From positions 3,968,001 to 4,032,000 of the forward strand of contig NZ_LT629739.1 in the NCBI RefSeq assembly GCF_900105045.1: a DNA stretch of 64,000 nt. Direction: 5' to 3'. The DNA comes from Brevibacterium picturae (GTDB taxonomy: Bacteria > Actinomycetota > Actinomycetes > Actinomycetales > Brevibacteriaceae). Positions 33,877 through 41,970 of the stretch are shown here, one piece after another (positions within the stretch are counted from its first letter, which is position 1; every line of letters starts with the position of its first letter). A model generated the notes under the pieces. It did no database searches. It was not told the origin of the DNA and saw nothing but the letters and a program-made list of their open reading frames with translations. A program made the translations under genes and the position numbers.

Positions 33877-34404
33877 ATGACCGAGAACACGGCTGTCATC
33901 TACGAGGGAACGCCCGGAGTCCGCCTACGGGCCCCAGGACTGACGATCGTCGGCAGTACGGGGGAGGATCTCGTGTCGACGGCGGCGGAGAGCGTCGATC
34001 AGGGGTTCGAGCGGATCGAGCTGTGCGGCGGCGTCGGAGCGTTGGAGGCGAACGCGGTGCGCGCCGCGGTCGGCGGTCGAGCCCGGCTGGGCCTGGTCCG
34101 GTACGGCTTTGAGTCGCTGGAACGGATCGCCGGGTTCAAGCAGGCCTTCGCCGCAGGAGAGATCCTCGGCCCCCAGGCGTTCCTCTATCCGGATGACGAG
34201 GGAACCGAAGAGGTCGAGCATCCGGACGTGACCCTGATCCCGATTGAGAGCATCGAGCAAGCGGAGTCGGTCGGACGACGCCTCGCAGAGGCGCACGCAG
34301 GCCTGGTCGAGCTCTACCGCGGCCTGACGCTCGAGCACGCAGCCGCGGTGCTGCGCGGCAGCGGCGGTGAGGTGCCGGTGGGATTCGTCGGCTACGACGA
34401 CTGA
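33877..34404 (+). CDS. Hypothetical protein with two tandem DUF6506-like repeats
   Basis: A 175-residue protein of unknown function. Residues about 1-80 read ...AVIYEG...TIVG...FERIELCGGVGALEANAV...RLGLVRYGF, and residues about 100-175 read ...QAFLYPDD...HPDVTLIPI...GLVELYRGLTLEHAAAV...VPVGFVGYDD. The two halves have the same order of elements, so the protein is an internal duplication of one alpha/beta unit, similar by eye to DUF6506. The start MTENTAV has GAGGAGG upstream (33,866-33,872). Likely controlled by the divergent TetR regulator. Confidence 0.65.
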   Translation: MTENTAVIYEGTPGVRLRAPGLTIVGSTGEDLVSTAAESVDQGFERIELCGGVGALEANAVRAAVGGRARLGLVRYGFESLERIAGFKQAFAAGEILGPQAFLYPDDEGTEEVEHPDVTLIPIESIEQAESVGRRLAEAHAGLVELYRGLTLEHAAAVLRGSGGEVPVGFVGYDD

Positions 34405-34494
34405 CCGACAGCACACTCTCACCCCGTCGAACTGCGCACCGCTTCGAGAGATCGCTGCGGACCATCCTGGTCAGCCGAACCTTGTTAGGGACCG

Positions 34495-35283
34495 CTACAT
34501 CTCTTCTGGGTCAGGGCCACGGGCGGCTCGACCGCCGTCGACGGGCACGATGGTGCCGGTGACGAAGCTCGCTGCGTCGGACAGCAGGTACGCGACAGTG
34601 GCAGCTACTTCATCCCCTCGGCCGACCCGCCCCAGGGGATGCAGCGCGGCCATCTATCGCTCGGTCTGCGCCGCCAGCTCGGGGCCCTGCTCGGCCAGGT
34701 GGGCGTCATAGCGCTCCGTGCGGATGGAGCCCAGCGCGACGGCGTTCACTCGGATGCCCGTGCCACCATGGTCGACGGCCGCTGCCCGGGTGAATCCCTC
34801 GCCGGCGGCTTTGGCGGTGGCGTAGGGGAGTGCTCCTCGCACGGCCCGCTGGGCCTGGTGACTGGAGACGTTCATGATCGCCCCGCCTTCGCCAGTGGCG
34901 AGGAAGCGGCGGACAGCGACTGAGCAGCCAGCGACGGTGGGAGCCAGGTTGGCGGTGATCAGGTCGAGGATCTGTTCGGCGTTCGCGGTGTCCAGCGCTG
35001 CGTCCCTGAACACTGCGGCGTTGTTGACCCAGCCGACCAGTCGCCCGTGCCGCTCGGCTTCGTCGGCGGCTCGGTCGCACACGTCCTGGTCGGCAGCGCT
35101 GCCAGCCACCGAGACCAACCGGGCACTGGCTGGATGGTCGCCCGTCCAGGCCAGCGCTTCCGGGTCGAGGTCGAGAGCGACGACGGCAGCGCCGTCCGCC
35201 AGTAGCCGTTCGACGATGGCACGACCGACTCCGCGCCCACCGCCGGTGACCACGTACGAGCGAGTCGCGCCGTGGTCCTTCAT
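34495..35283 (-). pseudogene. SDR-family dehydrogenase interrupted by one in-frame amber codon
   Basis: The frame opens MKDHGATRSYVVTGGGRGVG (cofactor motif TGGGRGVG), has WVNNAAVFRDAAL (NNA), IMNVSSHQAQ (catalytic Ser), YATAKAA (YxxxK), and IRVNAVALGSIRT. At codon 210 (34,654-34,656) a TAG interrupts the normal text; after it the same frame continues [17 protein letters not shown] and [12 protein letters not shown], the standard SDR ending, to a stop at 34,495. Total length would be 262 residues, the family norm. Without readthrough the 209-residue product lacks the C-terminal segment. Coupled by a 4-base overlap with the TIGR03086 gene. Confidence 0.8.
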
Positions 35284-35861
35284 GTGGACCGACCGACGAA
35301 GGCTGCGAGCCGGGTGTACGGGTCGGCGTCGTCGCTTACCGCAGCGGCCGGTCCGAAGGGTCCGCCCTCGGAACGGTCGTCGGCCGGAACGTTGAGCGTG
35401 TACCAGTCGAGAGCGGCTACGGCCAGCTCCGGGTCGAGGTCGTCGCCGTCGCCGAGCGCGCGGCACAGGTCCCAGGCGTGGACGGTGAACTCGTGGGTGT
35501 ACGCGTCGAGCAGTTCGCGCCCGGTCATGGTGCCGTAGGGTAGCGTGTACTTGTCTTCGAGGGCCGCATCTGGTGTCCATGCCCGCTCCAGTTCTGCACG
35601 GGCGTGCCTGAAGGCGCTGCGCCCGTCGTCGTCAAGGTCGTCGGCCGGATCGGTGACCTCGGCGAAGTTGTCGCCGGCGCGGACGGCCGTGAGCTTGCGC
35701 AGCACCGCGATGAGATGGGCGAGAAGGGTGCGCACGTCGTACTCGGCGCAGGGGGTCGGTCGGCCGAGGTCGTCTGGCTTCATCGAGTCGATCTGGCGCT
35801 CGACCTGGTCGAGCGAGGCTGCGAGTTGAGGACGCGGATCGAAAGTGGTACTGGCCGTCAT
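35280..35861 (-). CDS. TIGR03086-family mycothiol-isomerase-like metal-binding protein
   Basis: A 193-residue four-helix DinB-like protein. RPTPCAEYDVRTLLAHLIAV is the signature of TIGR03086 proteins, with the His in LLAHL as the first metal ligand, and EFTVHAWDLCRALG supplies the second His pair position. Relatives include mycothiol-dependent maleylpyruvate isomerase. The start is MTASTTFD with GAGCTC upstream. Translationally coupled (ATGA) to the interrupted SDR gene that follows; together they may have formed a small detoxification operon. Confidence 0.82.
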   Translation of the reverse strand: MTASTTFDPRPQLAASLDQVERQIDSMKPDDLGRPTPCAEYDVRTLLAHLIAVLRKLTAVRAGDNFAEVTDPADDLDDDGRSAFRHARAELERAWTPDAALEDKYTLPYGTMTGRELLDAYTHEFTVHAWDLCRALGDGDDLDPELAVAALDWYTLNVPADDRSEGGPFGPAAAVSDDADPYTRLAAFVGRST

Positions 35862-36014
35862 TGAGAGCTCCTTATGGTTGGGGTTGAGGTACCAATCCAG
35901 TGTGCGGGGTGACGGTGACATGGAGGCCAGTGCACCGCGCCGGAAACTCCTGTCGATGTGTTTATAGACGCGGGCAACTCTGAAGGATTGGCAAGGGCCC
36001 AGGTCCGTAGCGGG

Positions 36015-36983
36015 TCAAGGCCGAAGGATCACACGGCCGATGCTTTTGCGTGCTTGGGCATAATGATGAGCCGTTACGACGTCGGTGAGTGCAAAATGTC
36101 GATCTATTGGAACGGTAATGGCACTCTTCGCTGCTCGATGCAACATGCTTGTAATGCGGTGACGAACGGCAGTTTGCGCGAACTGAGTTCCCATGAAGAC
36201 TCCACTGAGACGGATATTGCCTTGCAGAGCTGGCCACAGGTCGACCTGTAGCGGTGTACCGCCGGCATTTCCGTTGAAGACCAGATGTCCGCCTGCTGCC
36301 AAGCTGCCGATAGAATTCTGAAGCGTGCTGCCGACCGGGTCAATGACAAGGTCGACGCCGCGTCCGTCTGTTAGTTCAGTCACAGCTTGTATTACATTCG
36401 AGTTCGTGTAATCGATTACGTGGTGTGCTCCGGCATTGCGCAGCTGTTGTGCCCGGTCGATGCCGCCCACGGTCGTGATGACGTGTGCGCCCGCCTGTCG
36501 GGCCAGTTGTATGCTGGCGAACCCCACTGCGCCGGCTCCGGCCTGAATGAGGACTGTCTGAGACTCGCTGAGGCCGCCCACCGCGAAGAGACTGTGATCG
36601 GCTGTTCCAAAAGGGATGGTCAGGGCTGCGGCTTTGTCGTACGACAGGTTCTCTGGAAGGACCCAAACCTGCTGGATAGGGAGGCATCTCAACTCGGCGT
36701 GAGAACCTGCGGACCCGAAACTACTGACCCGATCACCCACCTTCAGGTGCTCGACATTCTCGCCGACTGCAACAATGTCCCCGGCAGCGGAGTAGCCCAG
36801 AGGGGAACCGGCTGCATCAGGTGGTGTCAGTGCCCTGTTGATCAAATCGCCCCCTTCGATGGCGACCGCCCGATGCCGAATCAGTACCTCTCCAGCACCG
36901 GGCGAAGGAGTCGAGACGTCCCTGACGTACAAAACCTCAGGCTCGCCGGGCTGGTCGTACATTGCTGCTAGCATCTTTTGCAT
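36015..36983 (-). CDS. Zinc-independent MDR/quinone oxidoreductase family protein
   Basis: A 322-residue medium-chain dehydrogenase/reductase. PSPGAGEVLIRHRAVAIEGG is the N-terminal catalytic fold, GYSAAGDIVAVGENV the GroES-like core, VLIQAGAGAVGFASIQLARQ the NADPH-binding GxGxxG/A motif, and HYAQARKSIGRVILRP the typical QOR ending. Structural-zinc Cys residues are absent, as in quinone reductases. Base composition looks less GC-rich than the neighbours, a sign of separate origin. Start at MQKMLAAM; the second Met is an alternative. Confidence 0.87.
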   Translation of the reverse strand: MQKMLAAMYDQPGEPEVLYVRDVSTPSPGAGEVLIRHRAVAIEGGDLINRALTPPDAAGSPLGYSAAGDIVAVGENVEHLKVGDRVSSFGSAGSHAELRCLPIQQVWVLPENLSYDKAAALTIPFGTADHSLFAVGGLSESQTVLIQAGAGAVGFASIQLARQAGAHVITTVGGIDRAQQLRNAGAHHVIDYTNSNVIQAVTELTDGRGVDLVIDPVGSTLQNSIGSLAAGGHLVFNGNAGGTPLQVDLWPALQGNIRLSGVFMGTQFAQTAVRHRITSMLHRAAKSAITVPIDRHFALTDVVTAHHYAQARKSIGRVILRP

Positions 36984-37292
36984 TCCTTGTCATCTGCTTG
37001 TGAATGGCATAACTTCGGCCGCTAAACGGCGGCGTTATCGACGCTCCGGGCGGCTTCAGCTCACGCCCCGCGACCGGCAGCGATGCCCCCCAGGGCGGGC
37101 GCTACCGAAGGGGCCGGAAACCGGCACTGCCGACGGCGATCTCACGTGGTCGTCGCAGGTTCTCGGGCGCGTCTTCCTGGCACTGCGATCACCCGTCGGG
37201 GCTGCGCATGGTTGGCACGCCGAACGGTGTCAGGCTTGTGGTGGCCCGGGTCCTTCGTGACCGTCCCGGTGGACACTCGCATCAGTCGGCCT
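36984..37292. other. Non-coding gap between QOR and TetR genes
   Basis: About 310 bases without a convincing gene. Near 37,019 the sequence GGCCGCTAAACGGCGGC has a short stem but no T-run. Frames across the gap lack family resemblance and their codon use is not protein-like. Confidence 0.5.
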
Positions 37293-37895
37293 TCATGTCC
37301 GGTGAACCATGGTGCAGTCGACGGCTGCGTACAGCACCTCGATTTCGGTGGAGATCCGTGATTCGTCCGAGGGAAGCGCCTGTGCGATGGAGAGCCCGTT
37401 GACGATGGTGAACAGCATCTGGGCCCGGCGTGCGTTGTCTCCCGGTTCGAGTGAGCCTTCGTCCTGGAGGACGTTGAGGCAGTATTCGATGCGGCGGCGA
37501 AGTTCTCGTTCGATGGCCAGGTACTCCGCGCCGGCCGCTGCGGAGGGCTCGGCTGCGATGTAGCGGTCGAAGGTCTGACGCCACGCCTCGCGCGGATCGG
37601 CTCCGACCGACGCCAGAAGGCGTTGCAGGCATGCCACGAGCCGCTCCCGTGCCGGTATCGAGGTGTCGTGGATGTTGTCCTCGGGCAGTACCAGGTCGTA
37701 GACCAGGGTCATCACCTCATCCATCAGTGCGCGTTTGGTGGGGAAGTGGTGCTGAAGAGATCCGGTGCTCACCCTGGCACGGGCCGCGACTGCTCGCACA
37801 CTCATCACCGCACCGGGCTCTTCTCCCAGCATCGTCGCCGCGGCCCACAGGATCCTGTCCCTGCTGCCGATGCCCTCAGGTGGTCGAAGCTCCAT
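37293..37895 (-). CDS. TetR-family transcriptional regulator
   Basis: A 200-residue TetR protein: SRDRILWAAATMLGEEPGAV, then RAVAARARVSTGSLQHHFPT KRALMDEV as the HTH. The ligand domain is helical with RQTFDRYIAAEPS and RRRIEYCLNVLQDEG. It is divergent from the membrane-protein/CPBP module and the gap contains a perfect 9-3-9 palindrome, so it most likely represses that module and itself. The ligand is unknown. Confidence 0.88.
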   Translation of the reverse strand: MELRPPEGIGSRDRILWAAATMLGEEPGAVMSVRAVAARARVSTGSLQHHFPTKRALMDEVMTLVYDLVLPEDNIHDTSIPARERLVACLQRLLASVGADPREAWRQTFDRYIAAEPSAAAGAEYLAIERELRRRIEYCLNVLQDEGSLEPGDNARRAQMLFTIVNGLSIAQALPSDESRISTEIEVLYAAVDCTMVHRT

Positions 37896-37948
37896 GACCC
37901 TCCTTTCCGTTACGCCGTATTAATCAACCATGCTACCCTCGATCACAG

Positions 37949-37969
37949 AACCAATACACCGTATTGGTT
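37949..37969. promoter_or_regulatory. TetR operator before the membrane-protein/CPBP module
   Basis: AACCAATAC-ACC-GTATTGGTT is a perfect 9-bp inverted repeat with a 3-bp spacer. A related half-site, CGTATTAATCAACC, lies closer to the TetR start at about 37,916-37,929. The position suits repression of both divergent promoters. Confidence 0.7.
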
Positions 37970-38002
37970 GACTGTTCGTTCACGACGGGAGGGCACCAGG
38001 TG

Positions 38003-38656
38003 ATGCTGGAGGACTGGAAGCAACGTCGAGCCGCGAAGCGCATCAAGGCTGGCGATGGGCGTCCGTTGCAACCCTTTCGCTGGTGGCAGCTGCTGTCCGG
38101 GCGCAAGCTGTTCTACCTTCCGGCCATTGCCAGCGCGCGGGGGTTCCGCCATGCCGTTGATGTGCGTTTCTGGGGCAAGCAAGGCGGAGACAACGGCAAG
38201 GCGCACTTGTACGTCGATGACAGGCACCACGCCGAATCCACACTGCCGGCAGCGTTCCCCATCGACGATGGAACCATCGAGGTCGCGATCAGCGGCTTCG
38301 GCCTCAAACGCATGCACTACATCCGCTCCGATAGTGCGGAGCAGCAACTGACCGCGGATCCGAGGTCAGCGGTGGGACGCCGACTACGCCTCGACCGCCA
38401 CCACCCGTCGGTGAGCCGATGGATCGGGGCCGTGTCCGTGCTGCTGCTCATCGTCGGGCTCGGACTGAACCTCCTGCAGGTCATCGAGCCAATCTCCCAG
38501 ATCCCACCGGTCCTCGAACACGTGGGCCGCATCGAATCTCCCATCCACCTGCCGCTGTGGCTGAACGTCACCCTCGTCGTCGCAGCTGCGCTGGCCAGCA
38601 TGGAACGCGGGCTCCGACTGCGTTACCACTGGCTGCTCGATGGAGCCGTGACCTGA
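38003..38656 (+). CDS. Hypothetical membrane protein (217 aa, two C-terminal TMS)
   Basis: I do not recognise this family. The first about 125 residues are soluble: KRIKAGDGRPLQPFRWWQLL, then a repeated beta-type stretch KAHLYVDDRHHAESTLPAAF and FPIDDGTIEVAISGFGLKRM. Two hydrophobic segments follow, VSRWIGAVSVLLLIVGLGLN (about 137-160) and LPLWLNVTLVVAAALAS (about 182-200). ATG at 38,003 is chosen because GGGAGGG at 37,987-37,993 lies 9 bases before it. It is followed after 80 bases by a CPBP protease gene and preceded by a TetR regulator, so it is probably part of one induced membrane module. Confidence 0.65.
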   Translation: MLEDWKQRRAAKRIKAGDGRPLQPFRWWQLLSGRKLFYLPAIASARGFRHAVDVRFWGKQGGDNGKAHLYVDDRHHAESTLPAAFPIDDGTIEVAISGFGLKRMHYIRSDSAEQQLTADPRSAVGRRLRLDRHHPSVSRWIGAVSVLLLIVGLGLNLLQVIEPISQIPPVLEHVGRIESPIHLPLWLNVTLVVAAALASMERGLRLRYHWLLDGAVT

Positions 38657-38736
38657 GGCCGCTTTCTCGAGCGCGACAACCACCTCGACCGCACGTGAAC
38701 TCCGGGCAGGTCATTGAATACCACGGAAGGAATTGT

Positions 38737-39699
38737 ATGAAGACGACAACCAAGCCGGTGTGGCTCCTCACACCTGGATCCGGCCCGACGAACATTCCCT
38801 CGGTTCCCAGCGGGGTAGAGTATCACCGAGTCCTCGCTGGCGAGGATCGTCGCATAGCTCGCGGCATCCTCGCGATCCTGCTGCTGCTCGCTGGACTGGT
38901 CTTCTTCTCTGTGACGATGAATTGGCTCAGTGCGTTCATCGACACCCAACTGGAAAACAGCCCGACCGACTACACACCACTCCGGCACGCGGGAAGCATG
39001 ATCGGCCTCGCTCTTCTCATCCCGTGGAGCATGCTCATCCAACGATGGCTCTACGGTGTGCCCGGCGCGTCGCTGCACTCGGTGACTTCGTGGTTCCGCT
39101 TCGATGTCCTCGGCAAGGCGCTGCTGGTCTTCGGCCCCGCATGGCTCGTCGTCAACGCCCTGGGGTTTTTCGCCCCTGCCGAGGAGGTCCCGTGGTCACA
39201 GACTGACCTCATCGCGATGTTCCTCGTCACCGTGCTCCTGACTCCGCTGCAGACCTCGGGCGAGGAGTACGGTTTTCGCGGGCTGGTCTTCCGCATCATC
39301 GGCAGCTGGACGCGCAGTTCCCTCGCCGGACTCGTCGCCGGCGTCGTGGTCACCAGCGTGCTATTCACCGCCATGCACGGCTCCACCGACCCATACATCA
39401 TCACCTGGTACCTGACGCTCTTTACCTGCCTATCGATCATCACCTGGCGCACCGGCGGCCTGGAGATCGCTGTCGTCCTCCACGCGATCCTCAACACCTT
39501 CAGCTTCATCGCCGCCTTCTACCTGCGCATCGACTTCGGTGCGGTCATCCAGGACCGATCGGCGGGGGTTGGAACGCCGTACCAGCTTCTTCCCGCCCTC
39601 GTCGTCATTGTCATCACTGCGGTGATCTGGTGGTGGACCCGCACGACCGGCCCAGCCCTCACCCCAGGAGCCACCACGGAGGTCAGCCGAGAGCGATGA
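38737..39699 (+). CDS. CPBP-family intramembrane metalloprotease (Abi/CAAX type)
   Basis: A 320-residue protein with about eight membrane segments. The family motifs are present: SGEEYGFRG (EExxxR variant), LFTAMHGST (FxxxH) and VLHAILNTF (HxxxN/B). Members process prenylated proteins or, in bacteria, give immunity to bacteriocins. GGAAGG at 38,724-38,729 precedes the ATG at 38,737 and decides the start. Together with the upstream membrane protein and the TetR regulator it suggests a regulated self-immunity or membrane-stress module; that role is inference. Confidence 0.85.
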   Translation: MKTTTKPVWLLTPGSGPTNIPSVPSGVEYHRVLAGEDRRIARGILAILLLLAGLVFFSVTMNWLSAFIDTQLENSPTDYTPLRHAGSMIGLALLIPWSMLIQRWLYGVPGASLHSVTSWFRFDVLGKALLVFGPAWLVVNALGFFAPAEEVPWSQTDLIAMFLVTVLLTPLQTSGEEYGFRGLVFRIIGSWTRSSLAGLVAGVVVTSVLFTAMHGSTDPYIITWYLTLFTCLSIITWRTGGLEIAVVLHAILNTFSFIAAFYLRIDFGAVIQDRSAGVGTPYQLLPALVVIVITAVIWWWTRTTGPALTPGATTEVSRER

Positions 39700-39775
39700 C
39701 CAGCTAGATACGGCGTGTCTCGCCACTAGCGCATAATCCTTGATTGAAGCTTCCTGTCGGTTCTCGCGCGATCTG

Positions 39776-39943
39776 TCAGGGACGCCAGGTCCTCACCAGC
39801 GGTGTGACGACTTCGCTGCGCTCTGCGATTCTCAGCATATTGCCCAGTTCGGCGCGTCGCTCCGAGACCACCAACGGTTCTACCAGCCGAGCGGCTGCCT
39901 CCTCCAGCGTGACACCGTCCGCTACGAACCCGGTTCGTCCCCC
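39776..39943 (-). pseudogene. C-terminal fragment of an unidentified protein
   Basis: A 55-codon stretch on the minus strand, TGFVADGVTLEEAAARLVEP, then LVVSERRAELGNMLRIAERS and EVVTPLVRTWRP before the stop. The strong amphipathic helices show it was coding. A stop lies just upstream at 39,944-39,946, where the sequence passes into the membrane-protein gene on the other strand. I cannot name the family. Confidence 0.45.
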
Positions 39944-40034
39944 TCAACCAGGGTGCCAGCCCCTGCGATTCCTTCGCGCGCCCGTCCAGATCATCCGCGC
40001 CGACCTCGCCCCCTACATCGCCCTCAACGTCCTC

Positions 40035-40565
40035 ATGTACAGGCTGCTGCTGGCCGGCATGGCCGCGGGAATGCTTTTCACCGACTTGCACGCCGCCCGG
40101 CTGACCTCGACGGGACGATCGACCTGGTCGTGTCGTTGCCCGAACGCGTGGTTGTTCGCCGCGACCATCCTGGCAGTCAACACGCTGACGGTCGGCCTGG
40201 CCTCGATCCTGGTGCCTTCGATGATCGTGCCCTTCGCGGGCATCCTGATCTGCGCATACCGCGCGTTCACCGGTCTGACGCTCGCTCCGGCCGACGAGAC
40301 CAGTGCCATCACCCCGATCCCGCACTTGTTGACGCTCGCCCTCGAGTTCCAGGCCTACATTCTCCTCGTGCTCAGCTCCTACCTGCTCGGGAAGTCCTGG
40401 CTGCGCCCGAGGAACATCGACGCTCAGAATCGCCGCAGGGGATACGTCCTCGGGCTGCGGCGGATGGGCTGGCTCAGCCTGCCCGCGCTGGCACTGCTCA
40501 TCGTCGGCGCGATCTACGAGGCGTTCTCGCTCATCTATCTGGTTCCTCGGCTGATCGCAGGATGA
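40035..40565 (+). CDS. SpoIIM-like integral membrane protein, probably damaged
   Basis: Five to six hydrophobic segments: IALNVLMYRLLLAGMAAGML, AATILAVNTLTVGLASILVP, PSMIVPFAGILICAYRAFTG, IPHLLTLALEFQAYILLVLS and LPALALLIVGAIYEAFSLIY. The PHxxxLxxEFxAYILL phrase matches the PHGxxELPA region of stage II sporulation protein M-like membrane proteins. Homology seems to start before the ATG (IRADLAPYIALN from about 39,985). Between 40,085 and 40,145 a neighbouring frame (ADLDGTIDLVVSLPERV) fits better, so two compensating frameshifts are likely. It lacks an intact N-terminus and is flanked by fragments of other genes. Confidence 0.5.
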   Translation: MYRLLLAGMAAGMLFTDLHAARLTSTGRSTWSCRCPNAWLFAATILAVNTLTVGLASILVPSMIVPFAGILICAYRAFTGLTLAPADETSAITPIPHLLTLALEFQAYILLVLSSYLLGKSWLRPRNIDAQNRRRGYVLGLRRMGWLSLPALALLIVGAIYEAFSLIYLVPRLIAG

Positions 40566-40751
40566 GGCCCTGTCGACGGCCTGCTCGGCCGCCGTGGGCT
40601 CCGCAGCACCGCCAGCCACTGCGACCAGTTGCTCGTGGCGTGGATGCGTCGCAATCCACTCGACGGCTGCTGGATCGAGCTCGATCACCACGACGCCGGC
40701 ATCGCCGGCGAGCAGTAGTTCGACGATCGCGCGTCCCACGCCGCGGCCCCT
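40565..40751 (-). pseudogene. N-terminal fragment of an SDR dehydrogenase
   Basis: Read on the minus strand: GRGVGRAIVELLLAGDAGVV, VIELDPAAVEWIATHPRHEQ and LVAVAGGAAEPTAAEQAVD. It follows the RidA stop codon directly and lines up with residues 15-75 of the amber-interrupted SDR at 34.5-35.3 kb. The first strand and the catalytic half are missing. Confidence 0.65.
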
Positions 40752-41147
40752 TCAGTCGATGACTGCGGTTGCCTCGACCTCGACCAGGACGTCGGGTTCG
40801 AAGAGGCACTCTACGCCGATCAGCGATGCCGGCGGCATCGGCTGGGGGAGTCCGACATCGGGTGCGACGGCGTCGATGCCTGCCATGAAGTCGTTCATCT
40901 GCTCGGGGTTCCACCGGGTGACGTAGAAGGTCAGCCGAACAACGTCCGCGAAGCCTGCTCCCGCGCCGGCCAGGCCGTGTGCGGTGTTGCGCAGTGCCTG
41001 GGCGACCTGCCCGGCGAGGTCGCCCGGGTTCGAGGAGTCGCGGCCGATCTGGCCGGCCACGTGCACCTGGCGGGTGCCGGTGGCGATGGCCACGTGGTGG
41101 TAGGGGGCCGGCTGCATCGGCTCGGGTGTCGTCAGGATTACGCTCAT
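40752..41147 (-). CDS. RidA/YjgF/UK114-family protein
   Basis: A 131-residue Rid protein. VHVAGQIGRDSSNPGDLAGQ and QVAQALRNTAHGLAGAGAGF are typical of the family, and ASLIGVECLFEPDVLVEVEA the closing helix and strand. The Arg used by canonical RidA to deaminate enamines/imines (usually in a CRxxV context) is not evident: the position reads IGVECLF, so this is probably a Rid subfamily member without that activity. Divergent from an HxlR regulator, which may control it. Confidence 0.87.
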   Translation of the reverse strand: MSVILTTPEPMQPAPYHHVAIATGTRQVHVAGQIGRDSSNPGDLAGQVAQALRNTAHGLAGAGAGFADVVRLTFYVTRWNPEQMNDFMAGIDAVAPDVGLPQPMPPASLIGVECLFEPDVLVEVEATAVID

Positions 41148-41216
41148 AATTCCTCCTTGGTTGGGTAACTCATGAATACTTGGTCACCACAGGCAACTTC
41201 AAGGAGACCAGGTGTC

Positions 41217-41591
41217 ATGCCGGAAACCACCCGCCCACCCTCGGGGCATGTAGAGATCGTCCAACCGCACCGCGAGCTGCTTGACCAGGTCCTCGACAAG
41301 TGGTCGCTGCAGGTCCTCGACGAGCTGTGCGAACGCCCGCTGCGCTTCAACGAGCTCCGCCGGGCAATCCCAATCGTGACGCAGAAGTCGCTCTCGGCAA
41401 CGCTGCGGCGGCTCGAGCGCAACGGAGTGGTCGTCAGGCTCGTCATAGACTCGAGGCCCGTCGCCGTCGAGTACCGCATCACCGCGCTGGGCAAGACGCT
41501 GCGCGAGCCGATCGACGCCATCCTGCACTGGGCTACGGCGCACCTGCCCGAGATCGAGCAGGCGCGCGACCACTTCGACACCCGGCCGTGA
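41217..41591 (+). CDS. HxlR-family winged-helix regulator
   Basis: A 124-residue HxlR protein. LLDQVLDKWSLQVLDELCER is the first helix pair (DKWS in place of GDRWT), RPLRFNELRRAIPIVTQKSL the HTH, and RLERNGVVVRLVIDSRPVAV the wing. The N-terminal Cys common in the family is absent; the only Cys is in LDELCER. MPETTRPP is the preferred start, with an ATG 15 codons earlier possible. Divergent from RidA by about 70 bases. Confidence 0.85.
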   Translation: MPETTRPPSGHVEIVQPHRELLDQVLDKWSLQVLDELCERPLRFNELRRAIPIVTQKSLSATLRRLERNGVVVRLVIDSRPVAVEYRITALGKTLREPIDAILHWATAHLPEIEQARDHFDTRP

Positions 41592-41640
41592 CGGCGTCGC
41601 CGACAGTCAGTGGTTCGTCTGTCCCGCCAGGCCCTCGCTC

Positions 41641-41970
41641 ATGACGGAGCATCGCCGCGGTCCCGCCCTGGTCCTGATTAACCTCGGTCCGCGAGCCAGT
41701 ACGGCCGGGTCACTACGCCACGTGATTTAGGGGAAGAGCCTGCTGCTGATCGCCGCCGCGCCCATAGTGGTCGTGCTGGGACTGCTGCTGCGCGTGCCAC
41801 TCTCCATGTGGGCCGGCGTCAGCGGCATCCCGGTCGCCGTGACCGGCGCGTCATGGGCGTTCCCGCTCGACGGCGAAGGGATCTCGGCGAGGGCTGCCAC
41901 AATAGGCCCGACGGTGATCGAGGTGGCCGCGATCCTGGTGGGCGTCGGCGTCTTGGGAGCATCTCCTTGA
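41641..41970 (+). pseudogene. Small membrane-protein frame interrupted by an amber codon
   Basis: Starting at the ATG at 41,641 the frame reads MTEHRRGPALVLINLGPRAS, meets TAG at 41,728-41,730 (codon 30), then continues SLLLIAAAPIVVVLGLLLRV and AAILVGVGVLGASP to a TGA at 41,968. The post-stop part has two clear hydrophobic helices. It may be one 109-residue gene broken by a point mutation, or a downstream gene starting near the ATG at 41,767. Family unknown. Confidence 0.35.

Noticed and set aside
39726..40739. 337-codon minus-strand frame across the SpoIIM-like gene
   Set aside because: Only its first about 60 codons are real (an SDR fragment); the rest is antisense to the membrane protein and of biased composition.
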